This document shows, piece after piece, positions 26,488 through 36,720 of a stretch of DNA of 64,000 bases. The notes below the pieces were generated by a model. The model did not search any database and was not told where the DNA came from. It was given only the letters and a program-made list of their open reading frames with translations. Made by a program: the position numbers and the translations under genes. The DNA is taken from the NCBI RefSeq assembly GCF_003259195.1, contig NZ_QJPK01000010.1, positions 1 through 64,000 on the forward strand. Reading direction: 5' to 3'. How positions within the stretch are numbered: position 1 is the first letter of the stretch; each line of letters begins with the position of its first letter. Origin of the DNA: Paracoccus sediminilitoris. Lineage in GTDB: Bacteria; Pseudomonadota; Alphaproteobacteria; Rhodobacterales; Rhodobacteraceae.

Positions 26488-27066
26488 ATGACAGACGCAC
26501 GCACCCATATCCTAGACACCGGACGCCGCCTTGTGGCGCAGCGTGGCTATACCGCCGTCGGTCTTGGCCAGCTGCTGGCCGAGGCGCAGGTGCCCAAGGG
26601 ATCGTTCTATCACTACTTCGCCTCGAAGGAGGGATATGGCTGTGCGCTGCTGGACCGCTATGTCCGGACCTATGAATGCGATCTGGCGGCGACGTTGGAC
26701 AACGACGCCTTGACCGGACGCGACAAGGTGCTGGCCTATTTCGCGGATTGGCAGGCTCGGCAAGGCGGCAGCGATGCCGAAAGCAAATGCCTGATCGTCA
26801 AGCTGGCCGCCGAGATCAGCGACCTGTCACCCGGCATGCGCACCATCCTGCAGGACGGTGTCACCGCCATCATCGGCAAGCTGTCGCGGGCGCTGGACGC
26901 CGCGGGCAGGGACGGTTCGATGCGGGCGCTGGACGATCCGGACGCCATGGCCACGTCGCTGTACCAGCTGTGGCTGGGGGCCAGCCTGATGGCGCATCTA
27001 TCCCATGACGGGACGCCTTTGGGCGACGCCATGGCTCGGACCCGTGCCCTGCTGCCGCAATCCTGA
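26488..27066 (+). CDS. NemR-like TetR-family electrophile-sensing repressor
   Basis: TetR repressor of 192 residues. The HTH reads GLGQLLAEAQVPKGSFYHYFASKEGYG (residues 25-51), highly similar to NemR/AcuR. The C-terminal half has the NemR segment KCLIVKLAAEISDLSPGMRTIL, whose Cys (about residue 101) corresponds to NemR Cys106, the redox/electrophile sensor; other cysteines lie at 52 and 64. The start at 26488 is preferred over an upstream in-frame ATG at 26425, which would place the operator palindrome inside the gene. It heads a run of co-directional genes: curA-like, DJ-1-like and a molybdenum dehydrogenase. Confidence 0.9.
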   Translation: MTDARTHILDTGRRLVAQRGYTAVGLGQLLAEAQVPKGSFYHYFASKEGYGCALLDRYVRTYECDLAATLDNDALTGRDKVLAYFADWQARQGGSDAESKCLIVKLAAEISDLSPGMRTILQDGVTAIIGKLSRALDAAGRDGSMRALDDPDAMATSLYQLWLGASLMAHLSHDGTPLGDAMARTRALLPQS

Positions 27067-27110
27067 AAATACATGCCAATATTCGATCAGCCGATCGGGA
27101 AAGGGACATC

Positions 27111-28142
27111 ATGACCCAATCACAGACCCAAAACCGCCGCCACATCCTGGCCGAACGCCCCAAGGGCGAGCCGACCGAAAACACGCTGCGCATGGAAACC
27201 TCTGACGTGCCAACCCCCGGCAAGGGTCAGATGCTGCTGCGCAACGAATACCTGTCGCTGGACCCTTATATGCGCGGCCGGATGAGCGATGCGCCCTCCT
27301 ATGCCGCGCCGGTCGAGGTCGGCCAGGTGATGGTCGGCGGGACCGTGTCGCAGGTCGTGTCGTCGGATGTCGACGGCTTTGCCGAAGGGGATTGGGTCGT
27401 GGCCTTTGGCGGCTGGCAGGATTACGCCCTGTCGGACGGCACGGGCGTCATCAACATGGGCAAGAACCCTGAAAACCCGTCCTGGGCGCTTGGCGTTCTT
27501 GGCATGCCCGGCCTGACCGCATGGGCGGGCCTGACCCAGATCGGCCAGCCAAAGGCCGGCGAGACGCTGGTCGTCGCCGGTGCCAGCGGCCCGGTGGGCG
27601 CGACGGTGGGCCAGATCGGCAAGATCCTGGGCCTGCGCGTGATCGGCATCGCCGGCGGTGCGGACAAGTGCAGCCATGTGGTCGACACCTTGGGCTTCGA
27701 CGCCTGTGTCGATTACAAGGCCGACAGCTTTGCCGATGACCTGAAGGCACAGGCGACCGACGGCATCGACATCTATTTCGAAAACGTGGGCGGCGCGGTC
27801 TTCGACGCGGTGTTGCCGCTGCTGAACCCTTCGGCCCGGATTCCGGTCTGCGGGCTGATTTCCCAGTATAACGCGACCGCGCTGCCCGACGGCCCGGACC
27901 GCATGAACTACCTGATGGGTCAGATCCTGCGCAAGCGGATGACCATGCGCGGCTTCATCGTCTTCGACGACTTCGGCCATCTCTATCCCGAATTTGCCGA
28001 ACAGGTCGGCGGTTGGGTCCGGGACGGCAAGATCAAGTACCGCGAGGAAATGATCGAAGGACTGGAACAAGCCCCCCGCGCGTTCATTGGACTGCTGCGC
28101 GGCGAAGCCTTCGGCAAGCGCGTCATCCACCTGTCTGCCTGA
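27111..28142 (+). CDS. CurA-like NADP-dependent enone reductase
   Basis: Zinc-free medium-chain reductase of the leukotriene B4 dehydrogenase/CurA class, 343 residues, that reduces alpha,beta-unsaturated carbonyls with NADPH. Typical segments: LSLDPYMRGRMSD, GMPGLTAWAGL, VVAGASGPVGATVGQIGK and the cofactor-binding GGADKC, then FENVGGAVFDAVLPL. Start supported by GAAAGGGA 6 bases upstream. It is 44 bases behind the NemR-like repressor gene and should be derepressed by electrophiles. Length is normal for the family. Confidence 0.92.
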   Translation: MTQSQTQNRRHILAERPKGEPTENTLRMETSDVPTPGKGQMLLRNEYLSLDPYMRGRMSDAPSYAAPVEVGQVMVGGTVSQVVSSDVDGFAEGDWVVAFGGWQDYALSDGTGVINMGKNPENPSWALGVLGMPGLTAWAGLTQIGQPKAGETLVVAGASGPVGATVGQIGKILGLRVIGIAGGADKCSHVVDTLGFDACVDYKADSFADDLKAQATDGIDIYFENVGGAVFDAVLPLLNPSARIPVCGLISQYNATALPDGPDRMNYLMGQILRKRMTMRGFIVFDDFGHLYPEFAEQVGGWVRDGKIKYREEMIEGLEQAPRAFIGLLRGEAFGKRVIHLSA

Positions 28143-28171
28143 TCCCACATCATCCCCAAGGAGATATCGAC

Positions 28172-28846
28172 ATGAAGATCCTCATGGTTCTGACTTCGCA
28201 CGACAAGCTGGGCGATACCGGCAACAAGACCGGCTTCTGGCTGGAGGAGTTCGCCGCCCCCTATTACGTCTTCAAGGATGCGGGGGCCGATGTCGTCCTG
28301 GCCTCGCCCAAGGGTGGTCAGCCGCCGCTGGACCCCAGCAGCGACGCACCCGATGCCCAGACCGAGGCGACCGAACGCTTCAAGAAGGATGACGCCGCAC
28401 AGGCCGCCTTGGCCGATACCAAAGTGCTGGCAGACATTCAGGTCGATGGTTTCGACGCCATCTTCTATCCCGGCGGCCACGGCCCCTTGTGGGATCTGGC
28501 CGAAGATGCCGACAGTCGCCGCCTGATCGAGGGCTTTACCGCCAAGGATCTGCCGGTCGGTGCGGTCTGCCACGCGCCGGGCGTCTTCCGCCACACCAAG
28601 GGCACGGACGGCAAGCCGCTGGTCGAGGGCAAGCGCGTCACCGGCTTTACCAACACCGAGGAAGAGGCCGTTGGCCTGACCAAGGTCGTCCCCTTCCTGG
28701 TCGAGGACATGCTGAAGGCCAATGGCGGCCAGTATGACAAGGGCGAGGATTGGGGCGTCTTCGTCCTGGTCGACGGCAAGCTGGTGACGGGCCAGAACCC
28801 TGCCTCCTCGGAAGAGGCCGCCCGGAAATTGCTGTCCCTGATCTGA
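28172..28846 (+). CDS. DJ-1/PfpI-family protein (glyoxalase III-like)
   Basis: Single-domain class I glutamine-amidotransferase-like protein, 224 residues. The nucleophile elbow VGAVCHAPGVF puts Cys at about residue 133 and His at 134, with a supporting Glu in GFWLEEFAAPYYVF. Members of this group act on methylglyoxal or as carbonyl-repair proteins. Start at 28172 has CCAAGGAGATATC upstream. Together with the CurA-like reductase it forms a reactive-carbonyl defence pair under the NemR-like repressor. A hairpin follows the gene, so the next genes may be expressed at a lower level or from their own promoter. Confidence 0.88.
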   Translation: MKILMVLTSHDKLGDTGNKTGFWLEEFAAPYYVFKDAGADVVLASPKGGQPPLDPSSDAPDAQTEATERFKKDDAAQAALADTKVLADIQVDGFDAIFYPGGHGPLWDLAEDADSRRLIEGFTAKDLPVGAVCHAPGVFRHTKGTDGKPLVEGKRVTGFTNTEEEAVGLTKVVPFLVEDMLKANGGQYDKGEDWGVFVLVDGKLVTGQNPASSEEAARKLLSLI

Positions 28847-28872
28847 GGGGACGGCCACACGAAATGATTGGC

Positions 28873-28896
28873 AACCCGGCCGGAAGCGGCCGGGTT
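28873..28896 (+). terminator. Perfect hairpin between DJ-1-like and cytochrome genes
   Basis: AACCCGGCCG-GAAG-CGGCCGGGTT: a 10-base perfect stem with a GAAG loop, 26 bases after the DJ-1-like stop and 65 before the cytochrome gene. It has only a mild AT tail (AACATTTG), so termination may be partial. Confidence 0.55.
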
Positions 28897-28961
28897 AACA
28901 TTTGTAAACTATCGGCGGAACTTTGCCGATCAAGCCATGAGATACCCAGGGAAACGGATCG

Positions 28962-30263
28962 ATGTTCAAGAAGATCTGCCTAGGCATTCTGGCCATCGCA
29001 GCGATCGGCGCTGTGGGCTTTGGTGTCTATGCGTACAAACCCGCGATGCAGCCGATCACGGCGGCAGATCACGCGACCTTCCCGCCTGAACAGGTGGAAA
29101 AGGGCAGGGTACTGGCCGGTGCCGGCTATTGCGCCACCTGCCACACGGCCAAGGGTGGCGAACCCTATGCCGGCAATTACGCGATGGAGACGGGCTTTGG
29201 CACCATCTATGCCACGAACCTGACCCCCGACATGGAAACCGGCATCGGCGCCTATTCGCAGGAGGCCTTCCGCCGGGCCATGCATGAAGGCGTGGCGCGC
29301 GATGGGCGTCACCTGTTCCCGGCCTTTCCCTATGACCACTTCACCAAGATGAGCGATGAGGACGTGGACGCGATCTATGCCTTCATCATGTCCGAGGTGG
29401 CGCCCGTCCGCAGCGTCCAGAAGGAAAACGAGCTGCCCTTCCCGTTGAACCTGCGCTTTCTTCAGGCAGGCTGGAAGATGCTGTTCGTCGATTTTGGCCA
29501 GTATGAAACGGTTACCGACAAGTCGCCTGAATGGAACCGCGGTGCCTATCTGGCCGAGGGCGTGACCCATTGCGGCGCCTGCCACACCCCGCGCAACATC
29601 CTGGGCGCCGAAAAGTCCGGCGAGCAATATGCGGGCGCCGAGATCGATCGCTGGCAGGCCCCGGCGCTGACGGCGGCCAATGCCTCTGCCGTGCCGTGGA
29701 ACGCTGCCGAATTCCGCGAGTATCTGGTCAAGGGTTCGTCCACCTATCACGGCATCGCAGCCGGTCCGATGGGCCCGGTGGTCCACGCCGGGGTGCGCGA
29801 ACTGCCCGATAACGACCTGACCGCCATCAGCGTCTATCTGGCCGACAAGGTCGGTGGCGACGGCCTGGACCCGGCTGACAGCGATATCGTCCGGGCCAGC
29901 CTTGAACGTAACGCACCCGACCGCCGCTATCGCCAGGCCGAGGGCGAGCGGCTTTACACCACCGCCTGCGCCGCCTGCCATTACAACGCCCAGCAGATCC
30001 GGGCGGGTCGCCCCGATCTGGGGATCAACTCTTCGGTCAACCAGGATGATCCCAGCAACCTGATCCAGGTGATCCTCTATGGCGTCACCAGCCATCAGGG
30101 CACCAAGGGCGTGGTCATGCCCGGCTTTCGCCAGGCGCTGAGCGACGATCAGGTGGCCCAGATCGCCGCCTATCTGCGCGCCGATCGCGCCCAGAAGCCC
30201 GCGTGGGAAAACCTGCGCGAAGAGGTCACCCAGCTGCGCGCCCGCGGCCCCGGATCCCACTGA
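28962..30263 (+). CDS. Tri-haem cytochrome c subunit of periplasmic dehydrogenase
   Basis: Cytochrome with three CXXCH sites: CATCH at residues 57-61, CGACH at 204-208 and CAACH at 336-340; 433 residues. The N-terminus has a hydrophobic signal/anchor (residues 6-24). It matches the cytochrome subunit of membrane-bound bacterial aldehyde and alcohol dehydrogenases, passing electrons to the respiratory chain. The next two genes (2Fe-2S and molybdopterin subunits) complete the enzyme. The context places it behind the NemR-like regulator, supporting aldehyde oxidation. Confidence 0.9.
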   Translation: MFKKICLGILAIAAIGAVGFGVYAYKPAMQPITAADHATFPPEQVEKGRVLAGAGYCATCHTAKGGEPYAGNYAMETGFGTIYATNLTPDMETGIGAYSQEAFRRAMHEGVARDGRHLFPAFPYDHFTKMSDEDVDAIYAFIMSEVAPVRSVQKENELPFPLNLRFLQAGWKMLFVDFGQYETVTDKSPEWNRGAYLAEGVTHCGACHTPRNILGAEKSGEQYAGAEIDRWQAPALTAANASAVPWNAAEFREYLVKGSSTYHGIAAGPMGPVVHAGVRELPDNDLTAISVYLADKVGGDGLDPADSDIVRASLERNAPDRRYRQAEGERLYTTACAACHYNAQQIRAGRPDLGINSSVNQDDPSNLIQVILYGVTSHQGTKGVVMPGFRQALSDDQVAQIAAYLRADRAQKPAWENLREEVTQLRARGPGSH

Positions 30264-30283
30264 ATTCACGAAGGAAACACCTG

Positions 30284-30757
30284 ATGGTAAATTTCAAGAT
30301 CAACGGGCGCGAGGTCAGCGTCGACGCCGATCCCGACACGCCCCTTCTGTGGGCCATCCGCGACGAGATCGGCCTGACCGGCACCAAGTTCGGTTGCGGC
30401 ATCGGCATGTGCGGGGCCTGCACCGTCCATGTCGGCGGACAGGCCACGCGGTCCTGCATCACCCTGTTGGGCGATGTCGAAGGTGCCGACGTCACCACGA
30501 TCGAGGGGCTGGACGCCAATGACAACCACCCCGTCCAAGAGGCATGGCGCAACCTGCGGGTTCCGCAATGCGGCTATTGCCAGTCCGGCCAGATCATGCA
30601 GGCAGCCGCCCTGCTGACCGACATCCCGGACCCGAGCGACGACGACATCGACGCGGTGATGACCGGCAATCTGTGCCGCTGCATGACCTATCCGCGCATC
30701 CGCCAGGCGGTCCGTGACGCCGCGTCGGCAAACAGGGGGCAAACCCAGAATGGCTAA
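30284..30757 (+). CDS. 2Fe-2S subunit of molybdenum dehydrogenase
   Basis: Small iron-sulfur subunit, 157 residues, of the xanthine oxidase family (IorA/AldF type). The plant-ferredoxin-like cluster uses Cys 38, 43, 46 and 58 (GCGIGMCGACTVHV), and the second cluster uses Cys 96, 99, 131 and 133 (QCGYCQSG and NLCRCMTY). No signal peptide is visible, so it is presumably carried to the periplasm with the Tat-tagged large subunit. It overlaps that gene by eight bases. It transfers electrons from the molybdenum centre to the cytochrome. Confidence 0.94.
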   Translation: MVNFKINGREVSVDADPDTPLLWAIRDEIGLTGTKFGCGIGMCGACTVHVGGQATRSCITLLGDVEGADVTTIEGLDANDNHPVQEAWRNLRVPQCGYCQSGQIMQAAALLTDIPDPSDDDIDAVMTGNLCRCMTYPRIRQAVRDAASANRGQTQNG

Positions 30758-33074
30758 GAACAAGATCCTATCCCGCCTTGGCGTGGGCATCCCGGCAACG
30801 GCGCTCAGCCGTCGCGAATTCCTGATCTCGATGACGGCGGCGGGGGTGGCCTTCGGCTTTCCGCGCGATGCCATGGCCGCGATGGACCCGCAGGCCGCAG
30901 ACGGCATGCCGATCGAGGCCGTGGGTGACCGGTTCGAACCGACCATGTGGTACTGGATCGACACCGAGGGCCGCGTCAACGTCAACATCATCCGCGCCGA
31001 GATGGGCCAGCATGTCGGCACCGCCATCGCCCGCATCCTGGCCGATGAACTGGACGTGTCGTGGGACGATGTGCGCATCACCCATGTCGACTCGGCCGAG
31101 AAATGGGGCACCATGGTCACCGGCGGCAGCTGGTCGGTCTGGCAAAGCTGGCCCGTCTATCGCCAGGCGGGCGCCGCCGGCCGCACCGCGCTGATCGAGG
31201 CTGCGGCCGCGCAATGGGGCGTGGATCCCGCCACCTGCACCGCGCGTGACGGCACCGTCACCGGCGGTGGCAAGTCGATTACGTATGCCGAACTGGTCAA
31301 GGCGGGCATCAACCGCAGCTTTACCGAGGACGAATTGGCCGCCCTGTCGCTGAAGTCGCATTCCGACCTGCGCCTGGTCGGCAAGGACGTCACCGCGCTG
31401 GATATCGGCAACAAGATCAACGGCAAGACCATCTATGGCTTGGATGCCAAGATCGACGGCATGGTCTATGGCATCCCGATGCTGCCGCCGACGCGGCTGG
31501 GGTCCTCGGTCGCATCGGTCGATGACAGTGCCGCCAAGGACATCAAGGGCTATCTGCAGACACTGACGCTCGACGATCCCTCCGGCACGGTGCCGGGCTG
31601 GGTCGTGGTTCTGGGCGAGACGCTGTTTGCAGCGAAATCGGCCGCCGACCTGATCAGCGTCGAATGGAACGCGGGCGAAACCGCCGTCGTCTCCGAGGCC
31701 GACATCCAGGCGCGGTCGCGCGAACTGATCGCGGATGCGGCCAGTGGCGCGATCCTGCCCACGGAAACGCCCGACACCACGCAGGCCTTCCAGGATGCGG
31801 CGGACACGCTGGAGGCGGAATACACCACCGCGACCGTGCTGCATTTCCAGATGGAGCCGCTGAACGCCACCGTCTTCCGCAATGCGGACGGCATCTGGGA
31901 AACCCATGCGGGCAACCAGTGGCAATCGCTGATCCTGCCGACCCTGTCGGCGGCACTGGAGGTCGAACCCGACAAGATCGTCATGCGCAGCTATATGCTG
32001 GGCGGTGGTTTCGGGCGTCGCCTGAACGGCGATTACATCGTGCCCGCCGCGCTGGCCTCGAAACAGCTGGACGGCAAGCCGGTCAAGCTGGTCTTCATGC
32101 GCGAACATGACGTCCAGTTCGACAGCGTCCGGTCGCCCAGTGTGCAGCGCTTGCGCATGGCCTTCGACGCCGACAACCAGGTCATCGGCATGAATCACGA
32201 TGCCGCCGCCGGTTGGCCCACGGGTGTCATGGCGCCGTCCTTCATGCCCAAGGGCGTAAACGACCAGCCCTATGATGTCTTTGCCATCGACGGAGCCGAT
32301 CACTGGTATTCAGTCGGCGCGCATAAGGTCCGCGCGATCGAAAACGAACTGGCCAACCAGACCTTCCGCCCCGGCTGGTTGCGGTCCGTCGGTCCGGGCT
32401 GGACCAACTTCGCCGTCGAAAGCTTCATGGACGAAGCCGCGGCCAAAGTCGGGGTCGATCCGCTGGAATTCCGGCTGAAGCACCTGATCGCCGAAGGTTA
32501 TAACGCCGGCACCGCGCCGGATTCGGTCGGCGGCGCGTCGCGTCAGGCGGCGGTTCTGGAACGCGTGGCGCAAATGTCGGGCTATGGCAGTGCCGACCTG
32601 CCTGCCGATACGGCCATCGGCATCGCCACCACCTTCGGTCAAAGCCGCCAGATGCCCACCTGGACCGCAGGGGCCGTTCAGGTTCATGTGGACCGCGAAA
32701 CCGGCACGGTCGAGGTTCAGAAGATGTGGCTGGCCTTCGATTGCGGCACCGTCGTCGATCCCGACAGCGCCCGCGCGCAATGCGAAGGGGCCGCACTTTG
32801 GGGTCTGTCCATGGCGCTTTACGAAGGCACCGAGTTCGAGAACGGCAATGTCCGCGACCTGAACCTGGGCGGCTATACCCCCCTGCGGATGATCGACACG
32901 CCGCCGATGGAGATCGAGTTCATCGACAGCACCGAGGTTCCGGTGGGCTTGGGCGAACCCGGCACCACGGTCGTGGCCCCGGCCATCGCCAACGCCATCC
33001 AGGCGGCGGTCGGCGTGCGTCTGCGCCACCTGCCGATGCGCCCCGACGACGTCTTGGCTGCGCTGAAGGCCTGA
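30750..33074 (+). CDS. Molybdopterin-binding aldehyde dehydrogenase, Tat-exported large subunit
   Basis: Xanthine oxidase-family large subunit of 774 residues, IorB-like, holding the molybdenum cofactor. The N-terminus has a twin-arginine motif (SRREFL, residues 20-25) followed by a hydrophobic stretch, indicating Tat export. Visible cofactor-binding elements are YMLGGGFGRRLNGDY and, near the C-terminus, VGLGEPGTTVV with the catalytic Glu at about residue 736. Three-subunit enzymes of this type oxidise aldehydes (or N-heterocycles such as isoquinoline) in the periplasm. Neighbourhood with CurA and DJ-1-like genes favours aldehydes. No XdhC-type maturation chaperone is adjacent. Confidence 0.92.
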   Translation: MAKNKILSRLGVGIPATALSRREFLISMTAAGVAFGFPRDAMAAMDPQAADGMPIEAVGDRFEPTMWYWIDTEGRVNVNIIRAEMGQHVGTAIARILADELDVSWDDVRITHVDSAEKWGTMVTGGSWSVWQSWPVYRQAGAAGRTALIEAAAAQWGVDPATCTARDGTVTGGGKSITYAELVKAGINRSFTEDELAALSLKSHSDLRLVGKDVTALDIGNKINGKTIYGLDAKIDGMVYGIPMLPPTRLGSSVASVDDSAAKDIKGYLQTLTLDDPSGTVPGWVVVLGETLFAAKSAADLISVEWNAGETAVVSEADIQARSRELIADAASGAILPTETPDTTQAFQDAADTLEAEYTTATVLHFQMEPLNATVFRNADGIWETHAGNQWQSLILPTLSAALEVEPDKIVMRSYMLGGGFGRRLNGDYIVPAALASKQLDGKPVKLVFMREHDVQFDSVRSPSVQRLRMAFDADNQVIGMNHDAAAGWPTGVMAPSFMPKGVNDQPYDVFAIDGADHWYSVGAHKVRAIENELANQTFRPGWLRSVGPGWTNFAVESFMDEAAAKVGVDPLEFRLKHLIAEGYNAGTAPDSVGGASRQAAVLERVAQMSGYGSADLPADTAIGIATTFGQSRQMPTWTAGAVQVHVDRETGTVEVQKMWLAFDCGTVVDPDSARAQCEGAALWGLSMALYEGTEFENGNVRDLNLGGYTPLRMIDTPPMEIEFIDSTEVPVGLGEPGTTVVAPAIANAIQAAVGVRLRHLPMRPDDVLAALKA

Positions 33075-33154
33075 AACTCTGCGGGCGCCCCGGCATCCGG
33101 GGCGCCTGCATCACAGCTGTTGACACCGTCCCCCGAAATCGCGAACCTGCTCCC

Positions 33155-35151
<1,997 letters not shown>

Positions 35152-35181
35152 CCGGGCGGGGTCACGCAGCGGCGCCCGTGT

Positions 35182-35862
35182 TCAGCGGGCGTCGCGCCGC
35201 AAGGCCATCGACAGGGCGCCCGTGACGGGGGCGTCATCGCCAAAGCGGATGCCCGCTTCGATATGGCGCAGGTGCTGGTCCAGCAAGTCCTGGGCCGCGT
35301 CCATGTCCCGCGCCTCGATGGCGTCGGTGATGCGCGTGTGTTCGTCATCGGCACAAAGCGTGCCGTGGCCGGTCGCGTAAAGTCCGATGATCAGCGAACT
35401 GCGCATGGTCAGTTCTTCCAGATAGCGCAGCAGGACGGGATTGCGCCCGATCCGTCCCAGCAGCAGGTGAAACCCCCGCGACAGGCGCACGGCGGCGGAC
35501 CGGTCGCCGCCGCCGCGTGCCAGGGCCTCCTGCGCCAGATGGACGCGCAGGGCGGCGATATCTTCGGACGTGGCCTGTCGCACGGCATTGCGGCAGATCA
35601 CCGTTTCGATGGCGCGACGCGCCTGAAAGACGTCGCGGGCATCCTGGGGTGTCGGCGTGGCAACATAGGCGCCGCGGTTTGGCAGGTGATCGACCACATG
35701 ATAGGCGGTCAGCGTCCCAAGCGCGCGCCGGACATGGGCGCGATTGCAACCGAACAGGTCCGACAGCGCCTGTTCGCCCAGCTTGGTGCCCGCATGCAGG
35801 CGCTGGTCGGCGATGGCATCAAGGATGCTGTCCACGATGATGGTTTCAAGCGGCTTTTCCAT
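35182..35862 (-). CDS. GntR-family (FCD) transcriptional regulator
   Basis: GntR regulator, 226 residues from ATG 35862, with an N-terminal winged helix (GTKLGEQALSDLFGCNRAHVRRALGTL) and an all-helical FCD ligand domain (ARRAIETVICRNAV, RSSLIIGLY, DEHTRITDAIEARD). A longer frame from 35904 would add 14 residues; neither start has a strong ribosome site. It is divergent from the racemase-transporter pair, with two palindromes in the 127-base gap, and is probably their regulator. The effector is likely a cyclic amide or amino-acid-like compound, by context. Confidence 0.85.
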   Translation of the reverse strand: MEKPLETIIVDSILDAIADQRLHAGTKLGEQALSDLFGCNRAHVRRALGTLTAYHVVDHLPNRGAYVATPTPQDARDVFQARRAIETVICRNAVRQATSEDIAALRVHLAQEALARGGGDRSAAVRLSRGFHLLLGRIGRNPVLLRYLEELTMRSSLIIGLYATGHGTLCADDEHTRITDAIEARDMDAAQDLLDQHLRHIEAGIRFGDDAPVTGALSMALRRDAR

Positions 35863-35920
35863 CGTCGACAGATTGCACAGCCAACGGTCACGCGCAAGAA
35901 ACATGCGCCCGAATTGCAGG

Positions 35921-35951
35921 CAGATAAAATATTATCTGATTGTTAACAATC
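35921..35951. promoter_or_regulatory. Paired palindromes in GntR-racemase promoter region
   Basis: CAGATAA-AATA-TTATCTG (35921-35938) is followed, sharing one base, by the perfect 14-base palindrome GATTGTTAACAATC (35938-35951). Both are AT-rich in a GC-rich setting and sit between divergent genes, as expected for the GntR operator and/or promoter. Confidence 0.65.
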
Positions 35952-35989
35952 CGTGTTATCAATCGTGCGACTCGGAAGAAGGAAGACCC

Positions 35990-36688
35990 ATGAAACTGGT
36001 TGTCATCAACCCCAACTCGACCAGCTCGATGACGGACAAGATCACCGCATCGGCCCGCGCGGTGGCGGGGCCGCAGGTCGATGTGATCGGGCGCACCGCC
36101 CATGGTGCCCCCGCCAGCATCGAGGGCCATCACGACGAGGTCATGGCCGCCCCCCATCTGCTGCGCGAGGTCGCGCAGGCCGAGGCCGAGGGCGCGGATG
36201 CCATCGTCATCGCCTGTTTCGACGACCCCGCGATCGGCGCCTGCCGCGAGATCGCGACCGGCCCCGTCATCGCCATCTGCGAGGCGGGGATGACGGCGGC
36301 CAGCATGGTCGCGACCACGTTTTCCATCGTCACGACGCTGCCCCGCTCGGTCCCGGTGATCGAGGAGCTGGTCCGCAAATACGGCCAAGATCACAAATGC
36401 CGCCGGGTCCGTTCCGCCGCGATCCCGGTCCTGGCGCTGGAGGAACCGGGATCGGATGCCCGCGACCGCGTTCGCGCCGAAATCATGCGCGCCATCGACG
36501 AGGACGGTTGCGAGGCCGTGCTGCTGGGCTGCGCGGGCATGTCCGACCTGACCGCATGGCTGACCACGGAAACCGGCATCCCGGTCATCGACGGCGTGTC
36601 CGTCGCCACGAAACTGGCCGAGGCGCTTGTGGGCGCCGGGCTGAAGACCAGCAAGATCGGCGCCTATGCGGTGCCCAACAAGAAATAA
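35990..36688 (+). CDS. Asp/Glu/hydantoin racemase family protein
   Basis: Cofactor-independent racemase fold, 232 residues. The two catalytic Cys are seen in VIACFDDPAIGACRE and LLGCAGMSDLT; the N-terminus VVINPNSTSSMTDKI is the family signature. Relatives racemise hydantoins or allantoin, or act as maleate isomerases. The next gene, 32 bases away, is an NCS1 transporter of the class that moves hydantoins, allantoin and nucleobases, so uptake and racemisation of a cyclic ureide is the best inference. No hydantoinase or carbamoylase gene is close by. Confidence 0.85.
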   Translation: MKLVVINPNSTSSMTDKITASARAVAGPQVDVIGRTAHGAPASIEGHHDEVMAAPHLLREVAQAEAEGADAIVIACFDDPAIGACREIATGPVIAICEAGMTAASMVATTFSIVTTLPRSVPVIEELVRKYGQDHKCRRVRSAAIPVLALEEPGSDARDRVRAEIMRAIDEDGCEAVLLGCAGMSDLTAWLTTETGIPVIDGVSVATKLAEALVGAGLKTSKIGAYAVPNKK

Positions 36689-36720
36689 GACGACCTCAAC
36701 CTCCGACAGGGAAACATCAC

